Shown here one piece after another: positions 34,666 to 47,314 of a stretch of 64,000 nucleotides of DNA; position 1 is the first letter of the stretch, and every line of letters starts with the position of its first letter. The notes below the pieces were generated by a model. It was not told where the DNA came from. It did no database searches and saw only the letters and a list, made by a program, of their open reading frames with translations. Origin of the DNA: Adineta vaga (Eukaryota > Rotifera); the NCBI GenBank assembly GCA_021613535.1, contig CP075492.1, positions 12,586,001 through 12,650,000 on the forward strand. Direction: 5' to 3'. Position numbers and translations under genes: made by a program.

Positions 34666-36369
34666 TTACGATGAAGCTGAATATTGATAATAAGGTGAAG
34701 AAAATGAATAAGGTGAAGAATATCGACTTGCAGCAGCGGCTGCTAATGAAAATGCATTTGTTGAAGGTGTCGATGCCATTGGCGTGTAAGAGAATGGATA
34801 TGGTGGAGTAAACCGCGCGTATGGTGATGTATATAAATTAGGATCATAGAAATGAGATTGAAATGGATTTTCATAGAAATCTGTAAATGAAGTCGTGGAA
34901 TCCGGTACATCGACTGTATGATTAGCAGAAATAAGTTGGGTGGGTGTTGTTTGATTATCTTCACATGAACTTGATTTACATCGTTTTGATGATTCAGATG
35001 TAGGATATATATCATCCAGACAACGTTTAACTGGTTTAACTTCTCTGAAATAAAAGAGAACATCAACGTTTACCAAAACATTAAAATAATATTTAAATTC
35101 ATCATACTTTCGATTGGCGTGTCCATTATTTTCACGAAATCCTTTTGCAAACTATAACATCATATATAAATAAGATTTTGAATCGTTTCAATTACTTACT
35201 GGATTATGATCAATTTTCAATTTAGTGACCTAAAATATGAATAAACGTTCGTATAAGAAAAAAACACATGTTTTTTTTTCTTCTTCATCTATATTTACGT
35301 TTTCATTTTGATAAGCTGTTACAGCAATAAATTGAGTTTCGGGAAAGATAAATAGATTAACATTATCTAAAGGTGCCATGGATAGTTTATTATCAGTATT
35401 TATGGAATTATAAGTTTGAATAATATGAAGACGAGGAATGTATTTATGCATGGAATTGAGAATAATCTGAAATAAAAAGTTTGTTTGATCAAAACAGAAG
35501 AAAAATGAAATTTACATGTCCATTTTGATCAGCTGTATTATTTGTTAATTTGAGTTTACTAAATGATAAGGGTTGTTTCATTAATTGTGCACCCGTTGAA
35601 TTACTATCTGGATGAGGATAAAATCGACCTGACACTAATAGAAAGAAAATAAATCTTTCATTTTCTCTTCGAATGAAATCAAAAAATAAAATATTTACTG
35701 TGTGGTTCAGCAGCACCAGTAATCATCCATTGTGAACCATGATATTTATATCGATGATTATCAACAGGAACAACATCCATATAGACAATATATTTACTTG
35801 CTGGATCAAGTCCAGTTATCGATACTTTATATGTTGGAAACATACGTCTAAACATAGATAAGTAATAATAACTCATTAAGCAAAACACAGAATAGAAATA
35901 TGAACTTACCTTCCATTTTTTGTTATGATCATTTCTAAATTCATGTCAGCAAAACGTTTCCATAGATCGATATTCTCCAATTTCACATCAATATTTGGAT
36001 CAGAACGTTTTGTTGTATGAACATATGTATACGATGATCGAGTGGCATCTATTCAGAAAAGAAACATTACTATTTCTTTGCGCGATAGAAAAGTCTGAAT
36101 AAATTCTTACCTGTGAATGGTGACATTTCATCATAAAAATTAAAACCAAATCCATATGCTGATGTTGGTGACTGACCATAAACAAAAGACATGGGTGCTT
36201 TCGAAGGATGTGAGTATGATAGATGTGGTGAATTAAACAAACCAAGGCTCTGATCTTCATTTGTAAATAAAGATTTTTCTCCTTCATCTGATGACGTGGA
36301 ACAAATAACAAGTCCAGAATCAGATGATGACAATTGAGGATGCATTGCTGATGTCAAATAGGATAACAT
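34666..36369 (-). CDS. T-box transcription factor, copy A
   Basis: DNA-binding developmental regulator. Eight exons from the 5' end: 36111-36369, 35910-36048, 35699-35847, 35516-35634, 35299-35466, 35200-35229, 35108-35151, 34666-35044; 428 aa. The T-box spans about residues 109-298 ([81 protein letters not shown]). An insertion ([16 protein letters not shown]) precedes the FPET strand. The acceptor of exon 4 was chosen to give EPHMSGRFY, matching the EPxMPGRLY pattern of the family. Exon 6 is a 30-nt micro-exon. Flanks are Ser/Pro/Tyr-rich, typical of transactivation regions, with a short poly-Ala run and a basic KRCLDD segment. Subfamily is uncertain: features of the Tbx2/3, 4/5 and 20 groups are mixed. 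Confidence 0.92.
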
Positions 36370-36831
36370 ATGTGACGCAATACAATCAATTTGAATATGT
36401 ATCTATATATTCAAGTTAAAAATAAAATATATGTCAACAAAAAAGGAGACGACAGAAAGAGAGAAAAGAAAAGGAGAGAAATATTTTTCGTCCAATCGAT
36501 TCATTCATCCAATAGAATTTGTTAAACAAACCGTGTCTTCTTCTTCTTCTTCGTCTTCGTCTTCATCAGCAATAGACATTTAGACCATTTATATTTATGG
36601 CAATAGCAAACTATTACTTCGTTTACTTTTTACGATGTGTGACTATAATCATTTATGAATAGAGAAAACGGCAGTCATTCAAAATTCGTCTTATTACTTT
36701 GTGATGATGTGATCGAATCTCAAGAGTATCTATCATAACTACTAGTGTGAAAATCCCATTTAAGATAAACATATATGAAAGCAATATTTTTATTTTAAAT
36801 AGAAACATATACATGAAAATTTTCGATAGAA
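36370..36831. other. Intergenic between T-box genes
   Basis: About 460 bp with a TTC/GTC-type triplet run near 36537-36570. It must contain the copy A promoter and the copy B 3' UTR. No ORF. Confidence 0.45.
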
Positions 36832-38231
36832 TCAGAAAAATGGGCCTGAATAATTGTTTGTTGGATAGTAACCATAAGGAGAAAAAGGCATGGATGAACG
36901 TGATGTTGATGCAATATATGGATTGTAAATCATCGATGATGAATCATTTGGATAGGGATTGTATGAAAATTGATGATGATACATTGGTGAAAAGTTGAAA
37001 TTTGTTGGATCTGTTTCCGGTTCAGCATTGATATATGTTGGAGTTGATGAGTCAACAATAGTTTGGTGTATGGGTGGAGAAATTGAATTTGGAGAAATTA
37101 ATGATGAATCACTTTTACATAATCGAGGATAAGTTTCTTCATATTTTGTTGATTTATCTAATGGAAGACTGGATTGAAGACGTTTCAAAGATTTTGAACT
37201 ATTTCTAAATAATGAAATCGTTATTTAATAGAACACTTCAAATCGTATTTTGACATACTTTTTGCCATGTGTTGGTTCACGAAAACCTTTTGCGAATGGA
37301 TTATTATCAATTTTCAAGTTTTTTATTTTATCATTTTGATAAGCAGTAACAGCAATAAATACTGTTTCATTAAAAGTAAAGGTACCCAAAGGACCTGTTC
37401 GAATAGAATAATCATCCGATGCTTGAATGATATGTAACCGAATGACATATCGATGCATCGAATTCAAAAGAATCTACAGAAAAGAAACATATGATTTAGC
37501 AATGATATTTGATAGAAATTGGAATTATCTACTTGATTATGATTTTGCATAGGATTATTGGTAATTTTAACTTTATTGAATAGAACGGATTGTTTCATCC
37601 ATTGTTCACCAGTTTGAGGACCATCAGGATGAATGAAGTATCTATAAAAAAAAAGATTCACAATTGGAAATAAATACAAAATAAGTAAATATCTTTCGTA
37701 CCGTCCGTAGGCATGAGGTTCAGCTTTACCGGAAACAACCCATGTGGATTCTTGATATTTATAACGATTATCATCCACTGGCACGATATCAAGTAAGAAC
37801 ATATACTTTGTATTTGGATCTAATTCACTGACAGAAACACGAAAAGTTGGAAATAATCGTCGACCATTTCTGTGATACAAAAATAAATATACGAATGCAT
37901 AGAGAATAGTTTCTTCACATACTTTGTAATAATCATTTCAGTACCAAACGAATGAAACTGTTGCCAAAGATCGACTCCTTCTAATTTAACACGTATTTTT
38001 GGATTAAGTGGTTCTCGTTTCATTTCTAAACAATGAAATAATTTCGATTTTCAAATTATCATCATATTATTGTCACGTACCATTACAACCAAAATAATTG
38101 ATTGGATCGGAATTTGTATTTGTTGGATAGAATGAATTATACATATTTGCTGCAGCAGTAAATGCAGCCATCGAAGCATAAGCTGAAGATGTAACAGCAG
38201 CATGTTGAAATAGATTATTATCGTCAAGCAT
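36832..38231 (-). CDS. T-box transcription factor, copy B
   Basis: Six exons from the 5' end: 38081-38231, 37923-38025, 37702-37869, 37533-37641, 37259-37473, 36832-37204; 372 aa. The T-box spans about residues 60-245 ([104 protein letters not shown]). It has an Ala-rich N-terminus ([14 protein letters not shown]) and a Pro/Tyr/Ser-rich C-terminus. It shares several intron positions with copy A, but copy B fuses the segments that copy A splits around the 30-nt exon. The two are old tandem duplicates, well diverged from each other and from standard subfamilies. Confidence 0.92.
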
Positions 38232-40330
38232 CTTTTCGGTTAACAACTATCTGTGTAAGTGATGATCAACTTTCTCGTTTGTTTCCGATTAATATTTTTG
38301 AAAGAAATTCGTTTCTCTTGCGCTTTTTACACGATCAACGACCAATCAAATTCGAGAGAATAATCCATATTGTTGTTTATGCAATCAGACAGCTACCTAT
38401 TTGAGTTAATTTTCGACGAGATGATTGTCTCTATATTTCACTTGTTGATCTAATCATCTATCGAATTAATATTCAATTAGACCAGCTGTATCTTTCAATT
38501 TCAATTTAATAAGTATAAACAAGCTGGACATATATATATATATATATATTGTCTATTGATAAACGAATGATGAGCTCATTAACCAGTAAAGTGAGATCGT
38601 GAGAGAAAAAGAAATGATTTCTTTGAATCTTTCATCGAGTTCGGAAGACTTTGGAGGTTTTTTTTTGAAACAATTGTCAGTTTGTCTTTTTATCACCTTT
38701 TAACTTGTCGCATGTAGGACAAACAAAACAAGATTAAAAGGATGAGTCGATTTGACAGCATTACATAACAATTTGATGAGAAGAAGAAGAAATAGGATGC
38801 TTGTCGATTTACATCTATAAATTAATTTGTTTTAATAATCATATGTCCGATATACAACCGAATTTAGTCAATGAGAAAAACGTTCGAGGGCATTTGTTTT
38901 TTAGCTTGATCAGTCATTAATGAATCGATTATCTGATGCGACTTGATATAGATAGAGATCATCATACAACACCTAATTATAGACGATAGTCATTCGTATT
39001 TGTTAACAATAAGTGTAAGATTCGAAAAAACAAAAGTCACACGAAAATAAGTGTAAGTGCAAAGAGCGAAGACCAATTTTCCAGAATTATAGTTTCAATG
39101 TGCTAAGAGAATGATGATGTTTTAGTTGAATCAAAACGAAATCAATAGAAGAAGATTCTCGAAATTTGTTTAATTCAATTTTTGTTATCAATCGATCAAT
39201 ATTAATGCCGCATTTCTTTGACAAAAAGTGTGTGTGTGTGTATATTGCTGAAATTGGAATCAACAAGTTACTTGCTGCTTTAAGCTCTCTTCACCTTTTT
39301 TCTTCGATCAGTTACCGTTGCTGCTGTTTTTAACACTACTTATTGCTTTGATCTTGTCGGATATTAAAGTTGTCTTGAAAGAGAAAAGAAAACCTAAAAG
39401 TTGGAAAATGTGTCAATTTAATCGTTCATTATATCACATGAATAACAGAAACGACAAAATGTTTACACGTGCTTTGAACAAGGAAAGATTCTTTGGAACG
39501 ATAGATTCTGCTTGATTTCATTGTGTTTAATCAATAATCTTAAATCCTATAAATTAAAAGAAATGAATGATGCATTTTACGCACAATCACATTCACTGCA
39601 TGTTCATGGTTATTACGTTTTGTAAATACATCAGGCGAATGATTGATCTTTCAATATCGTCTGTTCTCTATTAAATTTACAGAATGAATATAAGTCAATC
39701 TTATTATGATCGGTTTAACACCTTCGAAGAATAGTACTTGAGAAGAAAAACGATTATTAGTCTATTAACAGAAAAAGGGTCATCCTAAAGAGAGTGAATA
39801 TAAATAATTTCTCATCTGCACACCTTTATTATCTGGTTCGTTTATAGACATGAGATCATTGCCTAAAGATAGATATGAACATTACTAAGAAAAATTCATG
39901 GATCGATGCATTTTATTCGACCACCTACCGATACACATATCAACTTATTCTTGACTATTGAATAAATCATTAATAAGCTAAAATATTCAATTATTCTTTC
40001 TTTTTTCCAACATTTTTAACACTACATATCGTTTTCATTTGCTTCTGAAACTTGCCGTTTCATGTATGTACATTATGAGGTGTTGATATCAGTTAGATGA
40101 CCAGTGTGTTAAGTTAAATGTCGATAGAAATATATTTCTTTGATCTTTAAATGTTCAATGTGCGAATATACATAGAAGAATTTGTGTGAATAGATTTTAC
40201 GCCTCATGGAAATAAAATGTCGTTACAATACAGTTGAGTCTTTTATTTGCATATTTTTATTCAAGGAAAACAGTAAGATACTTTTTGTAGATATATATTT
40301 TCAATGTAATATTCGGTATTTAAGTCGATT
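38232..40330. other. Intergenic, T-box upstream region
   Basis: About 2.1 kb upstream of T-box copy B and downstream of the F-box gene. It contains a TA repeat near 38529-38549 and a TG run near 39227-39241. A 65-codon ORF at 39318 starts with a non-ATG codon and is not supported. The length fits a regulatory region for a developmental gene. Confidence 0.5.
38529..38549. repeat. TA dinucleotide repeat
   Basis: Perfect TA microsatellite upstream of T-box copy B. Confidence 0.8.
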
Positions 40331-42361
40331 TTACCACCATAGATACAATTTATGTTTAATAAGGTTTATAGAATAATCACGTAAAAGTTGTTCTTTATCG
40401 ATTAAAGTTGTTAATCTTTTCAATGAATCGAAGCATTGTTTTCGAATACATAATATACATAAAGGACGAATGTTTCTAATAGAATTCCAAAGAATATATT
40501 GTGTTATTATTTCCAGGTCTTGTTTATTTGTATGAATTGCAAGAGAAAAATACTGTAATCGAGGAAAAAGTGCTATGACTAATTCAATTTTGTCCAATGT
40601 AATGGTTTTTTGAATTGTCAAGCTAGAGATAACGTTTGTGCGAGATACTTTTTCAAAGATTTCATTTCTTTCAAATATAGTCGAATTCTTTCCAAAAAAT
40701 AAAATGGAATCAAGTTGTAGTGTACGAACATTCGGTATTAAATGTAATATTTCCATCACATACATGAAATAGAGGCGTGGACATTGAAGGTTTAATTTTG
40801 TTAGTTGTTTAAAAGTAGCCATACGATTTAGAATTGTTGTAACAGAAGATCTAGATATGCCCAAAGATTTCGTAAGAGTCAATTCATTTACATGTGGTAG
40901 ATGACCAGAAAATTGCTCTAATGCACTTGTGACATGTATAAAAACATGATGATCTGACACTTCAGTCAAAGTAGTACGAAGTTCGTGCCAATATTTTAAT
41001 GGCTTTTGACATAACATGTAATAATCTTGTCTTAAAAAAGAAAGAAGATAAATACTTTTTATCAAAGAAATTTGATTGTTTTTACCTATGCGGTTTTCTT
41101 GAATAGAGAACGGCGGTATCAGAACGCGCCCATTCAAAATATTGATGCTCAAAGAACCATTGATGTTGATTCCAAAATTTTGAATTGAATTTGTTCACTT
41201 TCATTTCATATGACTGACGATTTCTTTCGTACGACCAAGCACAATGTCGATGTTGATAGTCAAAGATCTGTAAATTGGGCATATAAGTTGTAATCAATTT
41301 CTCCCATCGATCAGCATCCAAATATATCATTGCAATGTGAAAATAATCCAAACACTCTACATAAACACTCAAGCATCGAATCGAACGAAAGAATTTTGTA
41401 GCTAGTGCTTCAAAATCATTGAAAGGAATAGATTTTATTTTCAGAGAAACACGTATCAGATTATTCATTGGTATTGCAGACGCATAAGATGAAATATTGC
41501 CGGTATTAGTCAAACAATCAAGTGATAGACGATGTAGATGTGGAACATAGGACAATAAGCCATTAAGTTGGCCGATTGATACTTCATGTTTAATACTAAG
41601 GTGTTCAATAGTACTGTGTTGATTCATGCACACAGGTAGTAGGAGTGGAAATCGTGCTGATGCAATCAACAATTGACAATATTTCAAAGTAGGTAAACGG
41701 AATATTTTCTGATAAATATGATTTTGATGTTTTGTATTCTCCGCAGATGTAATCACTAATGTAGATAGAACAGGTAAAGAAAATAATTGGTTGATAAGTG
41801 TTACAATATAATGAGATTGAATATTATGAATAATTAATGTTTCAAGTTCAGTCATTTGTTCTATCGCTGGATATATTAATATACTCATATCAGTAGAAAG
41901 TTGATTTGATAATTGAAATGATTGAATTTTATTAGCATATGGTGTGATCATCTGTGTTGAATAATCTTGAAATGAAGATTTTGAGATCGATGATATATGA
42001 ATACGAATTGGATTATTTGAAGGAATGAGAAGATTTCGAAAGCGTATGTTTAAATTATAGAAGCTATCAAAAGCCTGATGAGATTCAAGATGTTCGAATA
42101 TCTCATAAATAAGTTCATTTGGAAGATCTTCGAGAACGCTAATATACTCATTTATGGAACTAAAAAATCGAATAAAAATATGAGTAGAATGATATCGTAT
42201 TTTATTTTACTTACGAATTTGTTTCAACTGTCGCTACTAAATAAAAGCAAATGATTAATGAATAAAAATGAAGATGTGATTTTTTTACTATTTAATTTTT
42301 GTCTTTTATTGGTAATATTTTCATCGAACGAATTATTTCGTAATCGTTTAGTTTCTTCCAT
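40331..42361 (-). CDS. F-box protein with leucine-rich-like body
   Basis: Four exons from the 5' end: 42289-42361, 42215-42236, 41086-42159, 40331-41030; 622 aa. The start includes a basic NLS-like patch (NKRQK). The F-box begins near residue 40 (VLEDLPNELIYEIFEHLESHQAF, then NLNIRFRNLL). The body has leucine-rich-like periodicity (MTELETLIIHNIQ, LHRLSLDCL, LTKLNLQCPRLYF, VRTLQLDSI). Exon 2 is only 22 nt, yet all phases close. The family is expanded in bdelloids and presumably supplies substrate receptors for SCF ubiquitin ligases; substrates are unknown. This copy is intact, in contrast to the interrupted relative at 20935-22677. Confidence 0.82.
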
Positions 42362-42817
42362 ATGAACAGTCGCTTACAAATGATAAGATTTGAAATGAAA
42401 TATATTTAGAAAAAAAGACTATACACGTGCATTTCGTTTACCATGGTTTTTTCCAACATATACTTACGGACGGAAGGAAGAAAGAACGAAAGGGATTGCT
42501 TGAAGAACAAATATGAAATATTTGACTCATTTTGGCGACAAAATCATTCTTTTTGATATAGCTACATCGGGAATGGACTCGTTTTGAAGAAATATACACA
42601 TATTTACATTCTTCAATTATAAGACGTTCTGAATTCGTTGGAAACATCATGTACATATTTCTACGATCATTTATGTCTTTTTGGAACGACAAATATCAAC
42701 TAACTGCCAATTCTAATCTGATTTCATCAACAGAAGAATGACCTTTTGAATTAAGTTAGTAGAAAAACTTCAATTTATTTTTATGAAAAGAATATAAAAA
42801 GAAAAAGGCCGAAAACA
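42362..42817. other. Intergenic region
   Basis: About 450 bp between the F-box gene start and the tincar-like gene stop. A minus-strand ORF here begins with TTG and has no protein-like features; nothing else seen. Confidence 0.4.
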
Positions 42818-44837
42818 TCAAACTTGACTAACAAGTAGTGTTGTTGATCGATGATTCTGTAGAAAATCTGATGCTCTTTGTTGTTGAAGAATCATCTGTT
42901 GTGCTCGTAATCTTGCTGCTTCTACTTGTTCTTGTGAAAAACGTTTGATAGGTGGTACAGGTGGTGGATTTTTATTTGGTAAAGCAATTTCTTTCGAAGG
43001 TGTATCTTCCTGATGATCGAGAGGAAATTTATAAAGATTTGATACCGTTTTTCTTATTGCATCACGATATTGAACTTCATTTGTTGGATAAGTAGTTGAA
43101 CGTACAACGATATCATTTCCATCGACACCACCATCATCATTATCATCATCATGATCAAATGTTGCCATCATTGTTGATTGTTGATTCAATGGTAAACTCC
43201 AATTTTTTGGACGATTTCGATAATAAATCTCTGATTGAAATATTCGAATTTTTTCATAAGGTTTTTGATAAAGATTATCGGATAATCTTCGTGATGTTTT
43301 TTCCATCGATGGATAATTACCATTCAAATCTGGCAATGATATTGCAGTTGGTTGTATAGGAGTATTTTTTACTGTTAAACCATGATTCATCATTGATGAG
43401 AAATGTCCTTGTTTATGTGACTTTCTAACATGCCAATCGATTTTTGTTGTTAAATAAATCCAGAGAGCAAGAATCAATAAAACATGAACAATTTCAAAGA
43501 CAAATGTTAAAAATAAGATTTGCAAATGTGTTTGAAGATAAAGTAAAAATATATCATGAACCAATGGCATTTTACATGATGTATATAATAATAGGATAAT
43601 AATAGCAATTAAACTTGGACAATAATGTGAACAACGATCGTAACATGACGATTTACAATTGAAAGTTTCGCCTGATTTAAAACGATTGAAACCATAATAA
43701 TAAAATGTCATTGAAGATATGTAAATCAAAAATTCAAGTAAAAGATAAAGGAAAAATGTTGTGTATGGTTGATGAAGAAGTAGATAGCCGATATTTTGTT
43801 TCGATTCAATAGTATTAAAACAAATATTCTTCAATAATAATTGAAATGAACTATACATCAAACACCATTGAATAGCATTTAATGCAAGAGCAAGTGAATA
43901 GATCAATGAATAGATTTTTGATATTGACCAAAAAACATAAGGTTCACGAAAGATGCATATAAAGGAAGCAAATAGAAAATTGAATAGAGTTAAACGTGTA
44001 TAAGCATCGATAGAAAATGCATGAGATAATGAAGTTGTATTCGCGAGGTTAGGTCGTTTAATGGAAGAAATTACAAATGATGATGATGATGATGATGGAG
44101 ATGACCAATCAAACAAAAGATCAAAATCAGTACGCCAAAGTAATGCTAAATACAAGGTTAAATGAATTATTAGACAAAAAAAAATGGTTGAAATACATTT
44201 CGCATTATCTTATCCAATGTCTAACATCAATAATCTTATGTCTTCTATTACATGGCATAGAAGTCAATGTCCTTGGATAGACAATTTCTCATATCTATTG
44301 AATATAAATGATTTACTCGTGTGTTATCTTGATCGATTCTATTTTTCCTTGAAGTCAATCTATTAATCGTCTAATCCTCATTAAGTATATACCTGAATCT
44401 TTTAATCCGACCATAATTTGTTTTGCATCAATTAAAACAGTTGAAATAAGAAGAAGAAAACTCATGATTAAATGTAAAGTACTACTCAAGGAAAAACAAT
44501 GATGCCATAAACTTGTACATAATGATCGTTTCGATTTCGGTAAATGATTTCGATTAAAATCATGAATAGTTAATTGCTGATTATCGTTAGCAAGATTTCC
44601 AATACGAAATAAAGCTGGATAAATAAAAAGAAATAAGAGAATTAATGATGTTAAAACACAAATTTTTTGTATCAATAATTCAAATTTTGGTGATGATAAT
44701 AATGATGATTTAGGCCATGGTAATTGATCATTAAAATAGCAATATTTTATTCCAAAATAGATAAGAATTAAATGAATTAATACAACAATTATAGTGTACC
44801 AAATTCGAGAGAGGCTGATAAATTTAGCTTGTGCCAT
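42818..44837 (-). CDS. Tincar-like eight-pass membrane protein
   Basis: Two exons, 44393-44837 and 42818-44145, intron 247 bp; 590 aa. About eight hydrophobic helices occur in the first 370 residues: IWYTIIVVLIHLILIYFGI, ICVLTSLILLFLFIYPALF, LHLIMSFLLLISTVLI, then five more including LILALWIYLTT. The remaining 200 residues are cytoplasmic-type: Asp run, Pro-rich NPPPVPPIKR, and a Gln-rich helix near the end. The segment ALFRIGNLANDNQQ and the LLWRTDFDLL segment restored by splicing resemble Drosophila Tincar, a predicted eight-pass protein of cardioblasts and eye. That match is from memory and based on short motifs, so the name is tentative. A GATTTAG acceptor-like site lies 7 nt before the ATG. 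Confidence 0.72.
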
Positions 44838-47314
44838 TTCTTCACTAAATCAATCACTTGACTGATAACATTATTCTGATATGCCCGCTTCTATTCTCTT
44901 CTTCTTTCTCCTCTTCCTCTTCTTCGTCTTCTTTTTTTCTCATATATCAGTACCAACGCTGATGAAGAAATACATCGACCAAGTGCAACACATCTGGATT
45001 GATCGTCGAGTCGAGTCGATCGACCTATCGTTCGTCATCTTCTCTTTCTTCTTCTTCTTCTTTCTGCGATTGTATTTCGCTCATCAGACGTATACAGGAT
45101 TTATAAGTTGATCGATTGAGCAGACTAGCTAATTACATATCAGATTGACTGAATGCTTGTGAACTAGTCTAGAATACGAATGTCCGACAAAAAGGAAACA
45201 CGCTTTCCATATTCATGTTGTATATTTAGATAGAAATCAAATCATGAATGTATATGTATTATTTCTCATTTATTTAACCTTTAAAATGTGTTCAATAGAT
45301 ATATATATCAATGAAACAATTTTCATATTTTATACATGAATGTCGAACGAGATGATATGAGACATCTTGATCCCTTTGGATGAAGAAACAATGATAACAT
45401 TTAACATTGATATGTTTTCTATTTAGTATATCGAACTAGTACATGAAATTGTACTTGACCTTTAAAGAAAAATAAATGATTAGACTACGTGACAGTTCAA
45501 GTATAATGATTATGTTCTTAAATCATATTTATTGCTATATTTTGTTCACTTCAAGTCATACCTTACAAGTTCAAGTTGTCTGTTATTATACAATCAATAC
45601 AAATGACATGCAGCAACAACAAGACATGATCATGATGTTTTTGTTTTGAGTAAAATGTAGGAAAAAAGTCATTTCGATAAATAAATATTGATATACTGTA
45701 ACAGTAAGTTGAAATTGTTTCCGTTTGATTTTCTAGAGTTCTGTTTTGTATAAATATATATGTTAAACGAGCAGAATAATGATTGGTAACATAGATATCT
45801 ACCAAAATGTGCAAGTAGTCAGAGAAATAATATTAAGGCGTCCCGTGGAGAAGCATGACAGTTGATTGCTATCATCTAGGGAATAAGACTTAATTTCTTT
45901 TCTATTGTTCATAGGTTAAGAAATATCACAGAAGACGATCTAGGAGTATTTCTTATCTGGAAAATCATCAGATTTCAATTGCTAAGAGCATTTTCAATAA
46001 ATGATAGTGCTCTAAAGAACAAAGAAAACTCAATGAAATATCTTTCAATTCATTTATCTCCTTCCGTTACCATCTTATATACTTCTACATAACAATGATT
46101 ATCATTCAAGTAAAGAATTTTCGAAATAGTTCAGTGATAAATGATTCGGTTTCATTTTAGCTGGGTCAAACCTCGAATAAGGATGATTTATTTTCATTTT
46201 TAAACGAAGCTAATGTCAATCTTCGCGCTTCAAGAGAGATAGTGAAGTATATCTATTCAGTAGTACTAGCTTTTACTCTTAAAAATACATACGAAGTAGA
46301 AAGATGAAGCAAAGAGAACAAATGATATTTCATGATGTTGTATCAACATCCTAAAACCAAACAGAATCAGATAAATAAATAAATATAAGAAAATTAAACA
46401 AAATAAGATTTCGGCAAAAGAGACATAAGCAATTAATCAAAGATGATAACTGAACGGTATGAATTAGAAAATTATTTTATCAAAAACGCTGATGTTTATA
46501 GTAAATCAGATATGTTATTTTCACTGATATTATTTACAAATAACATAAATATTCATGGATATTCTGTTAGTTTATTATCCTTCACTCAAAATAGAAGCGG
46601 ATGTTTTTTCATTTTCAGTAATTTAATCGTATGTCTCATTGTCGAAAAACATATCGTCGAATTCCTAAATAAATGAAGATTTGATTTTCTGAATTAATTT
46701 TTTATTCCAAAAAAAAAGAAAAGATAAAGAAAGAGGTAATAAGAAAAGAGAGAAAGAGAGAAGTTTTCCTTCATCAACAAGACGAAGAAGGAAAGTAGAG
46801 AGAAAATTAATTATATATGTATAATATATTCTTCTTTCACAAATCTACATAGACAAAAAAAGAAAAGAAAAGAGCGATTTTGTGAGGAAAATATTATTCA
46901 AAACTGAGTTTATTTGTGTTTTTTTTTTCAATTTAAAATTGAGCTTTTTTTCTATGCTTGCTTGCTGCTGCTGCTGCTGTTGTTCTCTAAAAAATACACC
47001 CAGAGAAAGAGAGAAGTACAAGTATTCAGGAAAACCAACACTTGTTCTTAAATAATCATAGAAAAAGAACTGCTAAGAGACACACACGCACAAATACATA
47101 ACGAATAAAAGAGAAAGGTTTTAGAATAAGAAGAACTTTTGTATGATGATATGATTAAGACAAGGCAATGAATAAACGAATTTTTATGGTGTTGTATCAA
47201 CACATAAACTGCACGAACGATCAACACCCTAAAAACAAAGAAATTAGATAAATAAATGAAAGAAACATCAAATGAAGCAAGAGGAAAGCAAAAGAGAAAG
47301 AATCAATCAATCAA
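44838..47314. other. Intergenic region
   Basis: About 2.5 kb. It starts with TTC-rich low-complexity DNA (44885-45065) that creates a spurious ORF. Near 46338-46449 there is a diverged copy of the CEP135 gene end. GA-rich tracts lie around 46690-46800. No supported gene. Confidence 0.5.
46338..46449 (-). repeat. Diverged copy of the CEP135 3' end
   Basis: Shares GTTGTATCAACA, CCTAAAA-CAAA, AGATAAATAAAT and CAAAGATGATAAC, in the same order, with 47191-47327. That stretch is the 3' UTR and last codons of CEP135. The copy has a roughly 25-bp deletion and many substitutions. It lies about 0.9 kb downstream of the parent in the direction of transcription. Confidence 0.6.

Noticed and set aside
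39318-39515. 65-codon ORF with a hydrophobic N-terminus upstream of the T-box genes
   Set aside because: It begins with a non-ATG codon, lacks splice partners and has no recognisable motif.
42438-42692. 84-codon minus-strand ORF between the F-box and tincar-like genes
   Set aside because: Starts with TTG, no ATG nearby, composition not protein-like.
44881-45111. ORF with a hydrophobic start (Phe/Leu-rich) that looks like a signal peptide
   Set aside because: It is the translation of a TTC/CTT low-complexity tract upstream of the tincar-like gene; the rest has no protein-like pattern.
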